From: Candidatus Lernaella stagnicola | GTDB taxonomy: Bacteria; Lernaellota; Lernaellaia; Lernaellales; Lernaellaceae | Direction of reading: 5' to 3' | DNA: 64,000 nucleotides | Assembly (NCBI GenBank): GCA_030765525.1 | Contig: JAVCCK010000010.1 | Coordinates: 533,375-597,374 of the forward strand | Shown here: one piece after another, positions 25,214 to 34,223 of the stretch | How positions within the stretch are numbered: position 1 is the stretch's first letter | Layout of the letters: every line of letters starts with the position of its first letter | Notes under the pieces: model-generated | Told to the model about the DNA's origin: nothing | What the model saw: the letters and a program-made list of their open reading frames with translations, nothing else | The model's database searches: none | Position numbers and translations under genes: made by a program

Positions 25214-26247
25214 ATCCGACGCCTGCCTTTCCGGCCGCGTCGCCAGCGAATCATCATGATGATCGGCGCGGTGCTGAACACCAGGCCGAGCAGCAGGGGC
25301 CACAGCATCGACACTTCGTCGCGCTCGAAACCGACCCACGCCACCACAAGCAACACGAACCAGACAACCAGCACGCCCAGTGCGAAAATCCGCAGCTTCC
25401 ACCAGGGGCTCAGGTCGCGAAAGGAAAACCCGGCCGCCGGCGTGTCCGGCCCCAGGCGCATCGACGAAGGCCCGATCGGGTTTCCTTCATCCGGCGCGGC
25501 CGTGCGGGGCGGGGCGGTCGAGAAACTGATCATAGCGATCGACACGCTGGCTTTGCTGCCCTGTTCGGCCGCCAGGTTGAGCAGCGCGTCGCACACCTTC
25601 GCCGGGTCGCCGGCCAGGCAATAGCGACCGATCTCCATGTCGCTCACGTTGGTCGGCAAGCCGTCGGTGCACAGCAGATAGGTTTCGCCCGGTTGCGCGA
25701 CCAGGGCGTCGGACACGTCAACTTCGACCATGTCTTGCAGTCCCACACCGCGGTCCAGCACGACCACCGTCTGCTGCGACCGGTGGCCACCGGGATAATC
25801 CCCCATGTGGCTGACGTGTTCCTCGGTAAGCTGGTCGATGACGTAATTGCGCTGGCGGTAGGCCCGGCACTTGCCGACGTGGGCGATACGCAGCGCGCCT
25901 TCGTGGTAGTGCATCAACGTCGTACTGACGCCGATTTCCTCGAGTCGCGCATCGCGTTGTTGCGCGTTGCGCAAGGCGGCGTTGGCCATGCCGATGGCGT
26001 TGACGAGCATCTTGCGCGCGCCGCGGCCATCCCAGTGGCGGAAGGTGTCGAGAATCGTTTCGACCGCCAGCTTCGCCGCGCGACCGCCCAAGCCGCCCGC
26101 GTCGTGTCCGTCGGCGACGACAAACATATAGCCGCGGTCGGTGATCAGGCTGCCTACCGCGTCTTGGCTTTTCCCGGCGCCCCCGGCGCCCGGAATCGAG
26201 GCGGTGGCCGAGGTAACGGCTATGGGTTCACGATCGTAGAGGCCCAT
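25210..26247 (-). CDS. PP2C-type Ser/Thr protein phosphatase with C-terminal membrane anchor
   Basis: 345 residues. The PPM/PP2C metal motifs are FVVADGHDAGGLGGRAAK, YLLCTDGLPTNVSD and an acidic DVSDALVAQPGET region. The usual GmGGh box is altered to GHDAGGLGG but keeps the metal aspartate. Two hydrophobic segments near the C-terminus (LRIFALGVLVVWFVLLVVAWVG, MLWPLLLGLVFSTAPIIMMI) anchor the catalytic domain to the cytoplasmic face, followed by an Arg-rich end. PP2C enzymes typically reverse Hanks-type kinases, but no such kinase is in the window. It is coupled to the small membrane protein downstream. Confidence 0.88.
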   Translation of the reverse strand: MGLYDREPIAVTSATASIPGAGGAGKSQDAVGSLITDRGYMFVVADGHDAGGLGGRAAKLAVETILDTFRHWDGRGARKMLVNAIGMANAALRNAQQRDARLEEIGVSTTLMHYHEGALRIAHVGKCRAYRQRNYVIDQLTEEHVSHMGDYPGGHRSQQTVVVLDRGVGLQDMVEVDVSDALVAQPGETYLLCTDGLPTNVSDMEIGRYCLAGDPAKVCDALLNLAAEQGSKASVSIAMISFSTAPPRTAAPDEGNPIGPSSMRLGPDTPAAGFSFRDLSPWWKLRIFALGVLVVWFVLLVVAWVGFERDEVSMLWPLLLGLVFSTAPIIMMIRWRRGRKGRRRI

Positions 26248-26404
26248 CGCGTCAAACTCGCTTTGTTGTGAAGCGTGAAGTCCGCTGGATTATAGCAAGG
26301 CGGAGCGCTGGGTAAACACAGGATCAACACAGGCGCGCATTTTTCCAATTCGGCCGTCCCGCCGCTTGCCCGAAGCGACCGCACCCCGCTACTGTGTGCC
26401 TGTC

Positions 26405-28210
26405 ATGAACAATTCATCCCGGCGATGGTCCCGTTGGCGGCCGCATGTGGCGGTTGTGGCGGCTTACCTCGCCTTAACGGTGCTCACGTTAGGGCCGCTG
26501 CAACCCTTCCGCGAAGTGTGGGGCGGCTCCACCGACGACTTTTTCGAGCACGTCCAACTGCTCTGGTGGCAGGCCGACCAAGCCGCACAAGGGCATCCCT
26601 TTCCGCTCTTTACCACCGACCTGGCGTATCCGGACGGCGGTAAGATGTTTCTCCCCGACCCCATTGGCGGCACGACCGCCATTCTGTTTGTCTGGCTTTT
26701 CGGCACGGCGTTCGCCTACAACCTGCTCATGGCGGCCAATTTCGTTTTCGCCGGGTGGGCGATGTTCTGGCTGGTGCGGCGACGAACCCGCGACGACTGG
26801 GCCGCGGCGCTATCGGGCGTTCTTTACATGCTCTCGCCGGTGATGCTCGGCAACCTGAACAACGGCATCACCGAAATCATGCAAGCGGGCTGGCTGCCTC
26901 TTTTTGTCGGATTGCTGCTCGAATTGCTCGACACCGCCGCCGAGCCGTCGCCGGGCGACAGCCCCGCGCGAGCCGTCTTTCGAACCGGGCTGGCGATGGC
27001 GCTGGTCGCCCTCGGCCAGTGGTATTACGGCATCTACGCGTGTTTGCTCTTTGGACTGATCGTGCCGGCGCGCGCCGGATTGCGGTGGCGATCCTGGGCG
27101 TACGCGGCGGCGGCGCTGGCGGTGTTTGCGGCGCTCATTGCCCCGGTGGCCGCGGTTTTCGCCCTGACTTTCCGCGGCGGCGATTCGCTGTTTTACCTCG
27201 GCAACATGGATTTCTACATCACGCAGCAGCCCCTGCTGTTCGCCCACAGTGCCGACCCGGCGTTTCTGTTCGCCGCGCGGCCGGCTTTCGATAACTACCT
27301 GCATTTGGGTTACATCGGCTTCGTCACACCGCTCTTGCTGCTCGTGGGTCTGGCGCGACGACAGTGGCGCGCGGCGGCGTGGCTGAGCGCGGCGCTGTTT
27401 TTCGTCGTGCTGGCGTTCGGGCCGGTGTTGCAGTGGCGCGGCGAAGCGGTCGGCGACACGATCCGGCTGCCCTATTACCTGCTGTATAAGATCGTGCCCT
27501 TCTTCAAGGAAATGCGGCTGCCTTATCGGTTCTTTATCGTCGTGCACTTGTGCCTCGCCGCCGCCGTGGGCGTCGGCCTGCGCGGTTGGCTGAGCGATCG
27601 ACGCTTGCGTGGCGTCGTGTTTGTCGTGGCGGCGTCGCTGTTTTGGTTGGAGACGGCGTGGCTGTCCGGGGCGCCCGTGCCGGCCGAGCGCCAGGATGTC
27701 ACAGCACCCGCGGGACTCGCCCAACTGGGCCGCGACCCCGCCGCCGGGGCGGTGCTCGATGTGCCGATCCAATTCGGTCCAGGGGCGCGCGGCCGGTATC
27801 TCGTGGCGCAGACCGCGCACGGCAGGCCGCTCGTTTACGGCATTCAAGGGCGAGATTTCGCGCCGACGCTGCGCGGGAATCTAGCCGTCAACGTGTTGTT
27901 CGAAGCCGGTCGACGCCGTGTCGCCCTGGCCGCCGGGCCGGATCTGTTTCGCGGACACAAATACTCTTCGGCGTGTCTGCTGGCCGATTGCTTGCCGGAC
28001 ACGGACGCCTGTCCGGGGTGGATCCGTTCGGAGTTGCGGCAAAGCGTCACCGATTTGGCCGGCCACGGCGTGCGATTCGTCGTGTTGCATCAAGATCTCG
28101 TGCAGGGTAATGAAACCGCCGCGGTCATGACGGCGATGTTCGGCGACGCGTGGTATCAAGATGCCGAGGTAATCGTGTTTCGCCTCGACGCGCCCCCGGC
28201 GGACGGCTAA
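26405..28210 (+). CDS. Large multi-pass membrane protein, GT-C glycosyltransferase-like
   Basis: About 601 residues. Roughly a dozen hydrophobic segments are followed by a C-terminal soluble part of about 170 residues. The first periplasmic loop has GGSTDDFFEHVQLLWWQADQ, with the acidic pair placed as in GT-C-fold enzymes, which use lipid-linked sugars. Between helices the repeated patterns FRGGDSLFYLGNMDF and YLLYKIVPFFKEMRLPYRF are typical of YfhO/mannosyltransferase-like proteins. The start is uncertain: ATG 26405 is chosen, but a TTG at 26366 is in frame. It is upstream of a signalling cluster on the same strand, with 36 bases between. Donor and acceptor are unknown. Confidence 0.75.
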   Translation: MNNSSRRWSRWRPHVAVVAAYLALTVLTLGPLQPFREVWGGSTDDFFEHVQLLWWQADQAAQGHPFPLFTTDLAYPDGGKMFLPDPIGGTTAILFVWLFGTAFAYNLLMAANFVFAGWAMFWLVRRRTRDDWAAALSGVLYMLSPVMLGNLNNGITEIMQAGWLPLFVGLLLELLDTAAEPSPGDSPARAVFRTGLAMALVALGQWYYGIYACLLFGLIVPARAGLRWRSWAYAAAALAVFAALIAPVAAVFALTFRGGDSLFYLGNMDFYITQQPLLFAHSADPAFLFAARPAFDNYLHLGYIGFVTPLLLLVGLARRQWRAAAWLSAALFFVVLAFGPVLQWRGEAVGDTIRLPYYLLYKIVPFFKEMRLPYRFFIVVHLCLAAAVGVGLRGWLSDRRLRGVVFVVAASLFWLETAWLSGAPVPAERQDVTAPAGLAQLGRDPAAGAVLDVPIQFGPGARGRYLVAQTAHGRPLVYGIQGRDFAPTLRGNLAVNVLFEAGRRRVALAAGPDLFRGHKYSSACLLADCLPDTDACPGWIRSELRQSVTDLAGHGVRFVVLHQDLVQGNETAAVMTAMFGDAWYQDAEVIVFRLDAPPADG

Positions 28211-28246
28211 AATGAAACCGTCGGCTACGGGGACGGGATTATACAG

Positions 28247-30289
28247 GTGAGTGAAAACAACATCGAAAAAATCAGTTGCCGAGTCTCAGTGGCGATCTTT
28301 CGCTTCGCGGCGTCCCGGGAAATCGACACCGCCGAGTGGACCACCGGGCTCGCGACGTCGCAACGCCAACTGCTCGACACCCGTCGTTGGGTCGACGCCA
28401 AGGTGATCACCGCGCTGTGGCGACGCCTGGCCGCCGCGACCGACAATCCTGAGATTGCCGCCGAAGTGGGTGTGTACGCGATGCGCAAAAACGTGTTGGG
28501 TTCGGCCGGCACGATCATGCGCCTGTTTGCCACCATGACCCGCGCGTTGCAGAAAGCCGCCGATCTGGCCGGATATTTCTTTTCCGGCGTTTCCCTGACG
28601 CCCGCACGCGTAGGCTCTTCGTCCGCCTTGCTGGAACTGCGCGGCGACAACGGCGCGATGAGCTATCACGACTTGAATTTCCTGCGCGGCGTACTGGCGG
28701 GGCTGCCGCTGTTGTGGGACCTGCCGATGGCGCGGGTCGAGATCACGAACTACGGCCTCAGCGTCGCCGAATGCTCGCCGGTCGCCGACCGCATGTACCT
28801 CGTCGATGACGACGGGGGTGTGCACAGCCATCCGTCCGGTGAACCCGACGACATTCGCGACGAGGGAACGCTTGCCGAGGACGGGACCTTTGCGGTGGAA
28901 GAAGTGTGTTACGGCGGCGAGCCCACCGTCCTGCACGTCACCTGGGAACAAGCCTCGGGGCGTTCATGGCTGCAGCGCGTTTTTCCGTCCAACGACGTGT
29001 TGACCGAAACGTCCGCCGCGCTGGAAAAAGACCTCCGCGACTTGGAGGCCATGTACGGCAACCTGGAAGCCGCCAGCGACGATCTGCAACGCCTGGTTGC
29101 CCTGCGCACCACCGAACTCGAACGCGCCAACGTCGAGTTGGAGGGGCTTAACGAAAAGCTGGAACGGCAAAACCGGCTCAAAAGCGAGTTCATCGCCGAC
29201 TTCTCGCATGAACTGCGCACCTTGATCACATCGATTGTCGGCTTCGCCGACTTGCTCGATGGCGGCGTATTCGGCGCGCTGAACAAACGGCAGGCCAACG
29301 CCTGCCAACGCATCGTGGTCAATACCCGCGTGCTGCTGCGCGCCGTGAACGACCTGCTGGATTTATCGAAGCTGCAAGCCGGAAAAATGGAGGTGGCCTA
29401 CGAAGAGATTTCCGTGCGTGACGTGCTCGACGAGAGTGCGGCCATTGTCGCTCCGCTTGCCGAAGAAAAGGAGCTGACCCTCAAAACGGAAATCGGTCCC
29501 GAGGTTCCCACCCGTATTTTCACCGACCGCGCCAAGCTCAAGAACGTGCTGGTCAATTTGCTCGGCAACGCGGTCAAATATACCGATCGCGGCCGCGTCA
29601 CCTTGCGCGCTTTCACGGCCGGCCCGGGAGACGTGTCCTTCGCCGTGGAAGACACCGGCCGCGGCATTGATGAAGTCGACTTGCCGCTACTGTTCGAGGA
29701 ATACGCCCTCATCGGCAGCGGCGGGAGTAGCCGGCGCGGCATGGGGCTGCAGATCGCGAAAAAGCTTACCGCCTTGCTGCGCGGCAGCATCGCGGCGGGC
29801 AGCCAGCCGGGTATGGGCTCGGAATTCACGGTGACCATCCCCGTCCGCCCGATCGACGTGGTAAAGACCGCAGCCCCGGCGTCCGAATCCCTTCACCCCG
29901 AGCGCGCGCAGTACACGATCGTCGTGGCCGATTCGAATGCGGAAGATGCGGTCTTCCTGCGCCTTTCGTTCGAGGCCGTCGGTTTGCGGGCCGAAACTTG
30001 TACCGACGGCCGCGAGGCGGAGCGCCTGGTGCGGCAAAGCAACGCGGATCTATTGGTGCTCGACCCCCTGCTGCATCACCGCGACGGTTGGCAGGTGTTG
30101 CAGGACCTGCGGCGCAACTCGAAAACCGCATCGCTGCCGGTGGTATTGGTGTCCGAAAACGTGCAGGCGGACCTGGCCGAAGCCTACCGCGTGGCCGGCG
30201 TGTTCGCGAAACCCTACGATCGCGAGGTCCTGGTGGGCGAATGTCTGCGCCTGCTCGGGCTGGAGACGCAGGGAGAGGCTGAATCGTGA
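28247..30289 (+). CDS. Soluble hybrid histidine kinase with receiver domain
   Basis: 680 residues starting at GTG 28247. Residues 1-245 are a soluble domain I do not recognise, presumably the sensor. A coiled coil (about 255-310) leads to HisKA with the phospho-accepting His in FSHELRTLITSIVGF. The HATPase_c domain has NLLGNAVKYTD, DTGRGIDE and SRRGMGLQIAK. The C-terminal receiver has Asp in LLVLDPLLHHRDGW and the conserved lysine in FAKPYDRE, but its N-terminal acidic pocket is VADSNAED and not DD. No membrane segment is present. The stop overlaps the GTG of the 7-TM gene, starting a four-gene signalling cluster. Confidence 0.92.
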   Translation: MSENNIEKISCRVSVAIFRFAASREIDTAEWTTGLATSQRQLLDTRRWVDAKVITALWRRLAAATDNPEIAAEVGVYAMRKNVLGSAGTIMRLFATMTRALQKAADLAGYFFSGVSLTPARVGSSSALLELRGDNGAMSYHDLNFLRGVLAGLPLLWDLPMARVEITNYGLSVAECSPVADRMYLVDDDGGVHSHPSGEPDDIRDEGTLAEDGTFAVEEVCYGGEPTVLHVTWEQASGRSWLQRVFPSNDVLTETSAALEKDLRDLEAMYGNLEAASDDLQRLVALRTTELERANVELEGLNEKLERQNRLKSEFIADFSHELRTLITSIVGFADLLDGGVFGALNKRQANACQRIVVNTRVLLRAVNDLLDLSKLQAGKMEVAYEEISVRDVLDESAAIVAPLAEEKELTLKTEIGPEVPTRIFTDRAKLKNVLVNLLGNAVKYTDRGRVTLRAFTAGPGDVSFAVEDTGRGIDEVDLPLLFEEYALIGSGGSSRRGMGLQIAKKLTALLRGSIAAGSQPGMGSEFTVTIPVRPIDVVKTAAPASESLHPERAQYTIVVADSNAEDAVFLRLSFEAVGLRAETCTDGREAERLVRQSNADLLVLDPLLHHRDGWQVLQDLRRNSKTASLPVVLVSENVQADLAEAYRVAGVFAKPYDREVLVGECLRLLGLETQGEAES

Positions 30290-31029
30290 ATTACGCCGTG
30301 CTTTACAACGTGTTTTTATGTTGGATGGTGGCGCTGGTCAGCTTGGCGGCCACGCGCGCGCTGTTGCAGCGTCCCCGCGCCACTCTCGGCCTGCAGGCGT
30401 TGGCGTTGTGCTGGAATTTCGCGGCGTTGTTATGGTTTATGGCGGGGCTGCGCTTATTGGCTTATTTCGCGTTTTTGCTCACCAAGGAAGCGACGTTTAT
30501 GGCTTTGGACCGCGCCATGTTCTACGCCGGCGAGCTTTTTCTCGGTGGGCAAATCGTGTCCATCATTCTCTTTGCCGTCGACAGCACGTGGCGAAACCGC
30601 TACGCCAACGTCGTCTTCACGCTGATCGGCGTCGTGTCGGCGATGGCGTTTTTGATCATGTTGTTCGTCGGCGGGCTCGATGATTATCTCGAAACGTCTT
30701 GGGGTAGCGAGCATGTGTTGCCGCAAAACGCGTTTTACGCTTTTTTGCCGGCGTATCTGCTATCGCTTTTTACGGTAATATGTGTGATAATAAAGGGCTT
30801 TTGGGAACGATGGCGGCGCGGTGCCGTCCCCGGCGACGTCGCGTTGCCGGCGGCGCTGGGGTTGCTGCTATACGGTGTGGCGGGGATCTTTGACGTGCGC
30901 GGCAGTTGGGGCGGTTGGCAGCTTTTGCTGATCCGGGTTTCGTACCTGATTGCCGCATTGGTAACGTTTTGGGTGGCCCGCCCCGAAGATGGGTCAATCA
31001 GGGTGGTGCGCAGCCTGGAGGAACCGTGA
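30286..31029 (+). CDS. Seven-helix membrane protein in a two-component cluster
   Basis: 247 residues with about seven hydrophobic helices (VLYNVFLCWMVALVSLAA; ALALCWNFAALLWFMAGL; LLAYFAFLLTKEATFM; LFLGGQIVSIILFAVD; VVFTLIGVVSAMAFLIMLFVGG; FLPAYLLSLFTVICVIIKGF; ALPAALGLLLYGVAGIF; LLIRVSYLIAALVTFWVA). The 7-TM layout, sandwiched between two histidine kinases with overlapping starts and stops on both sides, suggests a membrane sensor module like the 7TMR-DISM/HPP-type sensors, supplied as a separate protein. No ligand motif was recognised. It starts with GTG, overlapping the preceding stop. Confidence 0.75.
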   Translation: MNYAVLYNVFLCWMVALVSLAATRALLQRPRATLGLQALALCWNFAALLWFMAGLRLLAYFAFLLTKEATFMALDRAMFYAGELFLGGQIVSIILFAVDSTWRNRYANVVFTLIGVVSAMAFLIMLFVGGLDDYLETSWGSEHVLPQNAFYAFLPAYLLSLFTVICVIIKGFWERWRRGAVPGDVALPAALGLLLYGVAGIFDVRGSWGGWQLLLIRVSYLIAALVTFWVARPEDGSIRVVRSLEEP

Positions 31030-32705
31030 CTTCTCGCCTGAGCATTTTCGCCAAGATTTTCCTCGCCATCAGTGGGCTTGCGGCGGTGCCGTTGCTGATC
31101 ATCACCGCGCTGCTGGTGTCCACCTACCAAAACATGATCGGCGACCTGATCATCCGCGTGCTGCCCGTCGCCACGCCCGATCTGGCCGCGCTGATCACCG
31201 GGACCATGGCCCGCGTCTCGCTGGACGTGTTCATCCTCGTGGCCGTCATCATTCTTATCTCGCTGATTCTCGTGGTGTTCGGCGCCCTATACCTGTCGCG
31301 CGAATTTTCCCGCCCCCTCAATACCTTGCTGGAAGCCACCGGGCATTTGGCCGAAGGCGATCTCGACGTACGCCTGGAAAGCTCTCGGCAAGATGAATTC
31401 GGCGGCCTGGCGCTGGGATTCAACCGCATGGCCGCCCAACTCAAGAAGGCGCGGGGCGAACTGCAGGAAGCCAACGTCGCCCTCGAAAACCGCGTCGCTC
31501 AGCGCACCGCCGAACTCGAAGTCACCAACCTGGAATTGCAGGCGTCGGCGACCAAAATGCAGGAAACGATGCGCGTCAAAAGCGAGTTTCTGGCCAATAT
31601 CAGCCACGAACTGTTGACCCCGCTACACGCCATGCTCGGCTACGCGGAACTGCTCCACGAAGGAATCTACGGGCCGCTCAGCGAAAAGCAGAACGACGCC
31701 GTGCGCCGTATGGAAAACAGCGCCCAAACGCTGCGCCGACTCATCAACGACATCATTGAATTGGCCCGCATCGAAACCGGGCGAACCACGCTCACCGTCG
31801 AACCCTTCGACGCCGCCGAGATGTTGCAGGACGTCCTAGACTCCTTGCGCGCGGTTTATGGAAAAAAGGATTTGGCGTTGCGCGGTGAGTTGGCGCCCGA
31901 CCTAACCGAATTCCGCACCGACCGCGGCAAGGTGCAGCACGTGCTGTTCAACCTGCTGTCCAACGCCATGAAATTCACGGAACAGGGCAGCGTCACGTTG
32001 CTGGTCCGACGCGAGGCGGACGGAGAGCATGCCGTGTTGGAAATCCGGGATACCGGCCCCGGCATCGCCGCGGAAAAACTGGAAACCGTTTTCGAAGAGT
32101 TTCGTCAATTGGACGGCTCGACGACCCGGCGCGCCGGCGGGGCGGGCATCGGCCTGCCGCTGACCAAACAACTGGTCGAGATACTCGGCGGCGAAATTTC
32201 CGTCGAAAGTCGCGTGGGCGAGGGCACGACTTTCCGCGTGATACTGCCGGTGGCGTTGGATGTCTCCGCGCCGCCGCGGCGCGATGCGCTGCTGCCGAAC
32301 ACGAGTTTTCGGGCGATGCCGGCAGCCGGCGGGCACTCGCGCATTGTATTGGCCGTCGATGACGACGAAGAACTGCTGGAATTGTTGGTCGCCGTGCTCG
32401 AACCGGCCGGCTATGAAGTCATTACCTGCCTAGACGGCGATGCGGCAATCGCGAAAGCCCGGGAGCTGACGCCCTACGCCGTCACCCTCGACATTCGACT
32501 GCCGCAGCGCGACGGCTGGTCGGTGCTGCGCGAACTCAAAGCAGTCCCCGAGACCTCGAGTATCCCGGTCATCGTGCTGTCGGTGATCGACGACCGCGCC
32601 CTCGGAGAACAACTGGGCGCCCACGGTTACCTAACCAAACCCTTCGATCGCAAGCGCTTGCTCGAAGAACTCGATGCGATAAACGACAATCACCTGGTTC
32701 ATTAG
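31026..32705 (+). CDS. Membrane-bound hybrid histidine kinase with HAMP and receiver
   Basis: 559 residues. GTG 31026 overlaps the stop of the 7-TM gene and has GGAGGAACC upstream. Two membrane segments (FAKIFLAISGLAAVPLLIITALLV; LDVFILVAVIILISLILVVFGALYL) enclose only a short periplasmic loop, so input may come from the 7-TM partner. Then HAMP (REFSRPLNTLLEATGHLAEGDL), a coiled coil, HisKA with His in NISHELLTPLHAMLGY, HATPase_c (NLLSNAMKFTE; DTGPGIAAEK; GGAGIGLPLTK) and a C-terminal receiver (VDDDEELLELL; VTLDIRLPQRDGWSVL; GYLTKPFDR). A stand-alone receiver follows 15 bases later. Confidence 0.95.
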   Translation: MTSRLSIFAKIFLAISGLAAVPLLIITALLVSTYQNMIGDLIIRVLPVATPDLAALITGTMARVSLDVFILVAVIILISLILVVFGALYLSREFSRPLNTLLEATGHLAEGDLDVRLESSRQDEFGGLALGFNRMAAQLKKARGELQEANVALENRVAQRTAELEVTNLELQASATKMQETMRVKSEFLANISHELLTPLHAMLGYAELLHEGIYGPLSEKQNDAVRRMENSAQTLRRLINDIIELARIETGRTTLTVEPFDAAEMLQDVLDSLRAVYGKKDLALRGELAPDLTEFRTDRGKVQHVLFNLLSNAMKFTEQGSVTLLVRREADGEHAVLEIRDTGPGIAAEKLETVFEEFRQLDGSTTRRAGGAGIGLPLTKQLVEILGGEISVESRVGEGTTFRVILPVALDVSAPPRRDALLPNTSFRAMPAAGGHSRIVLAVDDDEELLELLVAVLEPAGYEVITCLDGDAAIAKARELTPYAVTLDIRLPQRDGWSVLRELKAVPETSSIPVIVLSVIDDRALGEQLGAHGYLTKPFDRKRLLEELDAINDNHLVH

Positions 32706-32720
32706 CGGGAGGGCCGAGGA

Positions 32721-33101
32721 ATGTCGCAGAAATCAGTGTTGGTGATCGATGATATTGAGGAAAATTCCGATATCATCCAAACGAAACTGTCCTTTGCCGG
32801 ATACAACGTCACCGTGGCCGACGACGGTGAAACCGGAATCGAGATCGCCCGGCGGGACAAGCCGGATTTAATTCTCTGCGATATTATGCTGCCCAAGATG
32901 GATGGCTGGGACGTGCTGGCCAACCTGCGGGACAACGCCGAGACGGCCGAGATCCCCGTCATCTTCATGACGGCCTACACTACGATCCAGTTTTCCGGCG
33001 AAAAACGGCGCGCCATCGAACGCGGCGCGGTCGACTATTTGAAAAAACCATTTGATTTGGGAGAAATGCTCGAACTGGTGCGCAAGCACATCGGACCCTG
33101 A
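32721..33101 (+). CDS. CheY-like single-domain response regulator
   Basis: 126 residues, only a receiver domain. The acidic pair is in VLVIDDIEENSD, the phospho-acceptor Asp in LILCDIMLPKMDGWDVL, the switch Thr in VIFMTAYTTIQF and the conserved Lys in YLKKPFDLGEM. There is no output domain, so it passes phosphate or contacts a target protein directly. It is the last gene of the kinase / 7-TM / kinase / receiver cluster. The start has a good site (GGGAGGGCCGAGG) upstream. A hairpin follows the stop. Confidence 0.95.
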   Translation: MSQKSVLVIDDIEENSDIIQTKLSFAGYNVTVADDGETGIEIARRDKPDLILCDIMLPKMDGWDVLANLRDNAETAEIPVIFMTAYTTIQFSGEKRRAIERGAVDYLKKPFDLGEMLELVRKHIGP

Positions 33102-33126
33102 GCCGGCGGGTATCCCCGGCCTTTTC
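33102..33126 (+). terminator. Probable terminator after the receiver gene
   Basis: GCCGG-c-GG (33102-33109) can pair with CC-CCGGC (33114-33120) through one bulged base, followed by CTTTTC. It begins right at the stop codon of the single-domain regulator. The short T run makes it weaker than the other terminators. Confidence 0.4.
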
Positions 33127-33158
33127 CCAACCGTTTTTCTCGCGCGAGGAGTGACGAA

Positions 33159-34166
33159 ATGAATCGCCTGCTCATCACCGGCGGCTGTGGCTTTATCGGC
33201 GCAAACTTCGTGCGTTGGTCGCTGGCCAACCAGCCCGATTGGGAAATCGTCAACCTCGACGCGCTGACTTACGCGGGCAACCTGGCCAACCTCGCCGACC
33301 TGGCCGATCACCCCCGCTACCGCTTCGTCAAAGGCGATATCGGCAACCCCCGGGATGTCGCCGCCGCCATGGCCGATTGCGACGCCGTCGTGCACATGGC
33401 CGCCGAAAGCCACGTGGACCGCTCCATCGAGGGACCGTCCGTGTTCGTGCAAACCAACGTCGTGGGCACCCAAGTGCTGCTCGACGAAGCGCGTCGCGGC
33501 GGCGTCGGCGTCTTTGTCATGGTCAGCACCGACGAAGTGTACGGCTCGCTGGGCGCGACCGGCCGGTTTACCGAGCAAAGCCCGCTGCAACCCTCCAGCC
33601 CCTATTCGGCCAGCAAAACCGCCGCCGACTTGCTGGCGCTGTCGTATCAAACCACCTACGATCTGCCGGTCATCGTGACCCGGTGTTCCAACAACTACGG
33701 CCCCTATCAGTTTCCCGAAAAACTCATTCCCCTTTTCGTCACCAATGCCATGACCGATCAACCGCTGCCGCTGTACGGCGACGGTAAAAACGTGCGCGAC
33801 TGGATCCACGTCGAAGACCACGTGCGCGCCCTCTGGCGTGTGGTCGAAGACGGCCGCCCCGGCCAGGTTTACAACATCGGCGGCAACAACGAGCAAGCCA
33901 ACATCGACATCACGCGCGTGATTCTCCGCGTTTTGGGTAAACCCGAAAGTCTGATCCAATTCGTCACCGACCGACCCGGCCACGACCGGCGCTACGCGAT
34001 CGACGCCGCCAAACTCAGCGCCGAGATCGGTTGGCAACCGCAAGTGAAATTCGACGACGGCATCGCCGCCACCGTGGCGTGGTATCAGCAAAATCGCGTT
34101 TGGTGGGAGGCGATCAAATCCGGCGAGTATCGCGATTACTACGAGCGTATGTACGCAAATCGTTAG
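33159..34166 (+). CDS. rfbB: dTDP-glucose 4,6-dehydratase
   Basis: 335 residues, extended short-chain dehydrogenase. ITGGCGFIGANFVRW binds NAD; HMAAESHVDRSIEGP and VSTDEVYGSLG carry the catalytic Thr-Asp-Glu; YSASKTAADLLALSY has the Tyr-x3-Lys pair. NNYGPYQFPEKLIPLF is diagnostic of the RmlB type. It converts dTDP-glucose to dTDP-4-keto-6-deoxyglucose for deoxysugar synthesis. GAGGAG lies upstream of the ATG. No rmlA, C or D gene is adjacent. The next gene downstream is a GT-C-like membrane protein, which agrees with a surface-polysaccharide context. Confidence 0.95.
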   Translation: MNRLLITGGCGFIGANFVRWSLANQPDWEIVNLDALTYAGNLANLADLADHPRYRFVKGDIGNPRDVAAAMADCDAVVHMAAESHVDRSIEGPSVFVQTNVVGTQVLLDEARRGGVGVFVMVSTDEVYGSLGATGRFTEQSPLQPSSPYSASKTAADLLALSYQTTYDLPVIVTRCSNNYGPYQFPEKLIPLFVTNAMTDQPLPLYGDGKNVRDWIHVEDHVRALWRVVEDGRPGQVYNIGGNNEQANIDITRVILRVLGKPESLIQFVTDRPGHDRRYAIDAAKLSAEIGWQPQVKFDDGIAATVAWYQQNRVWWEAIKSGEYRDYYERMYANR

Positions 34167-34223
34167 CCGCCGGCGTATCTGGTATCCTGGCTTGCAGATT
34201 CTTTCGGAGGCGCGACGCACGCA

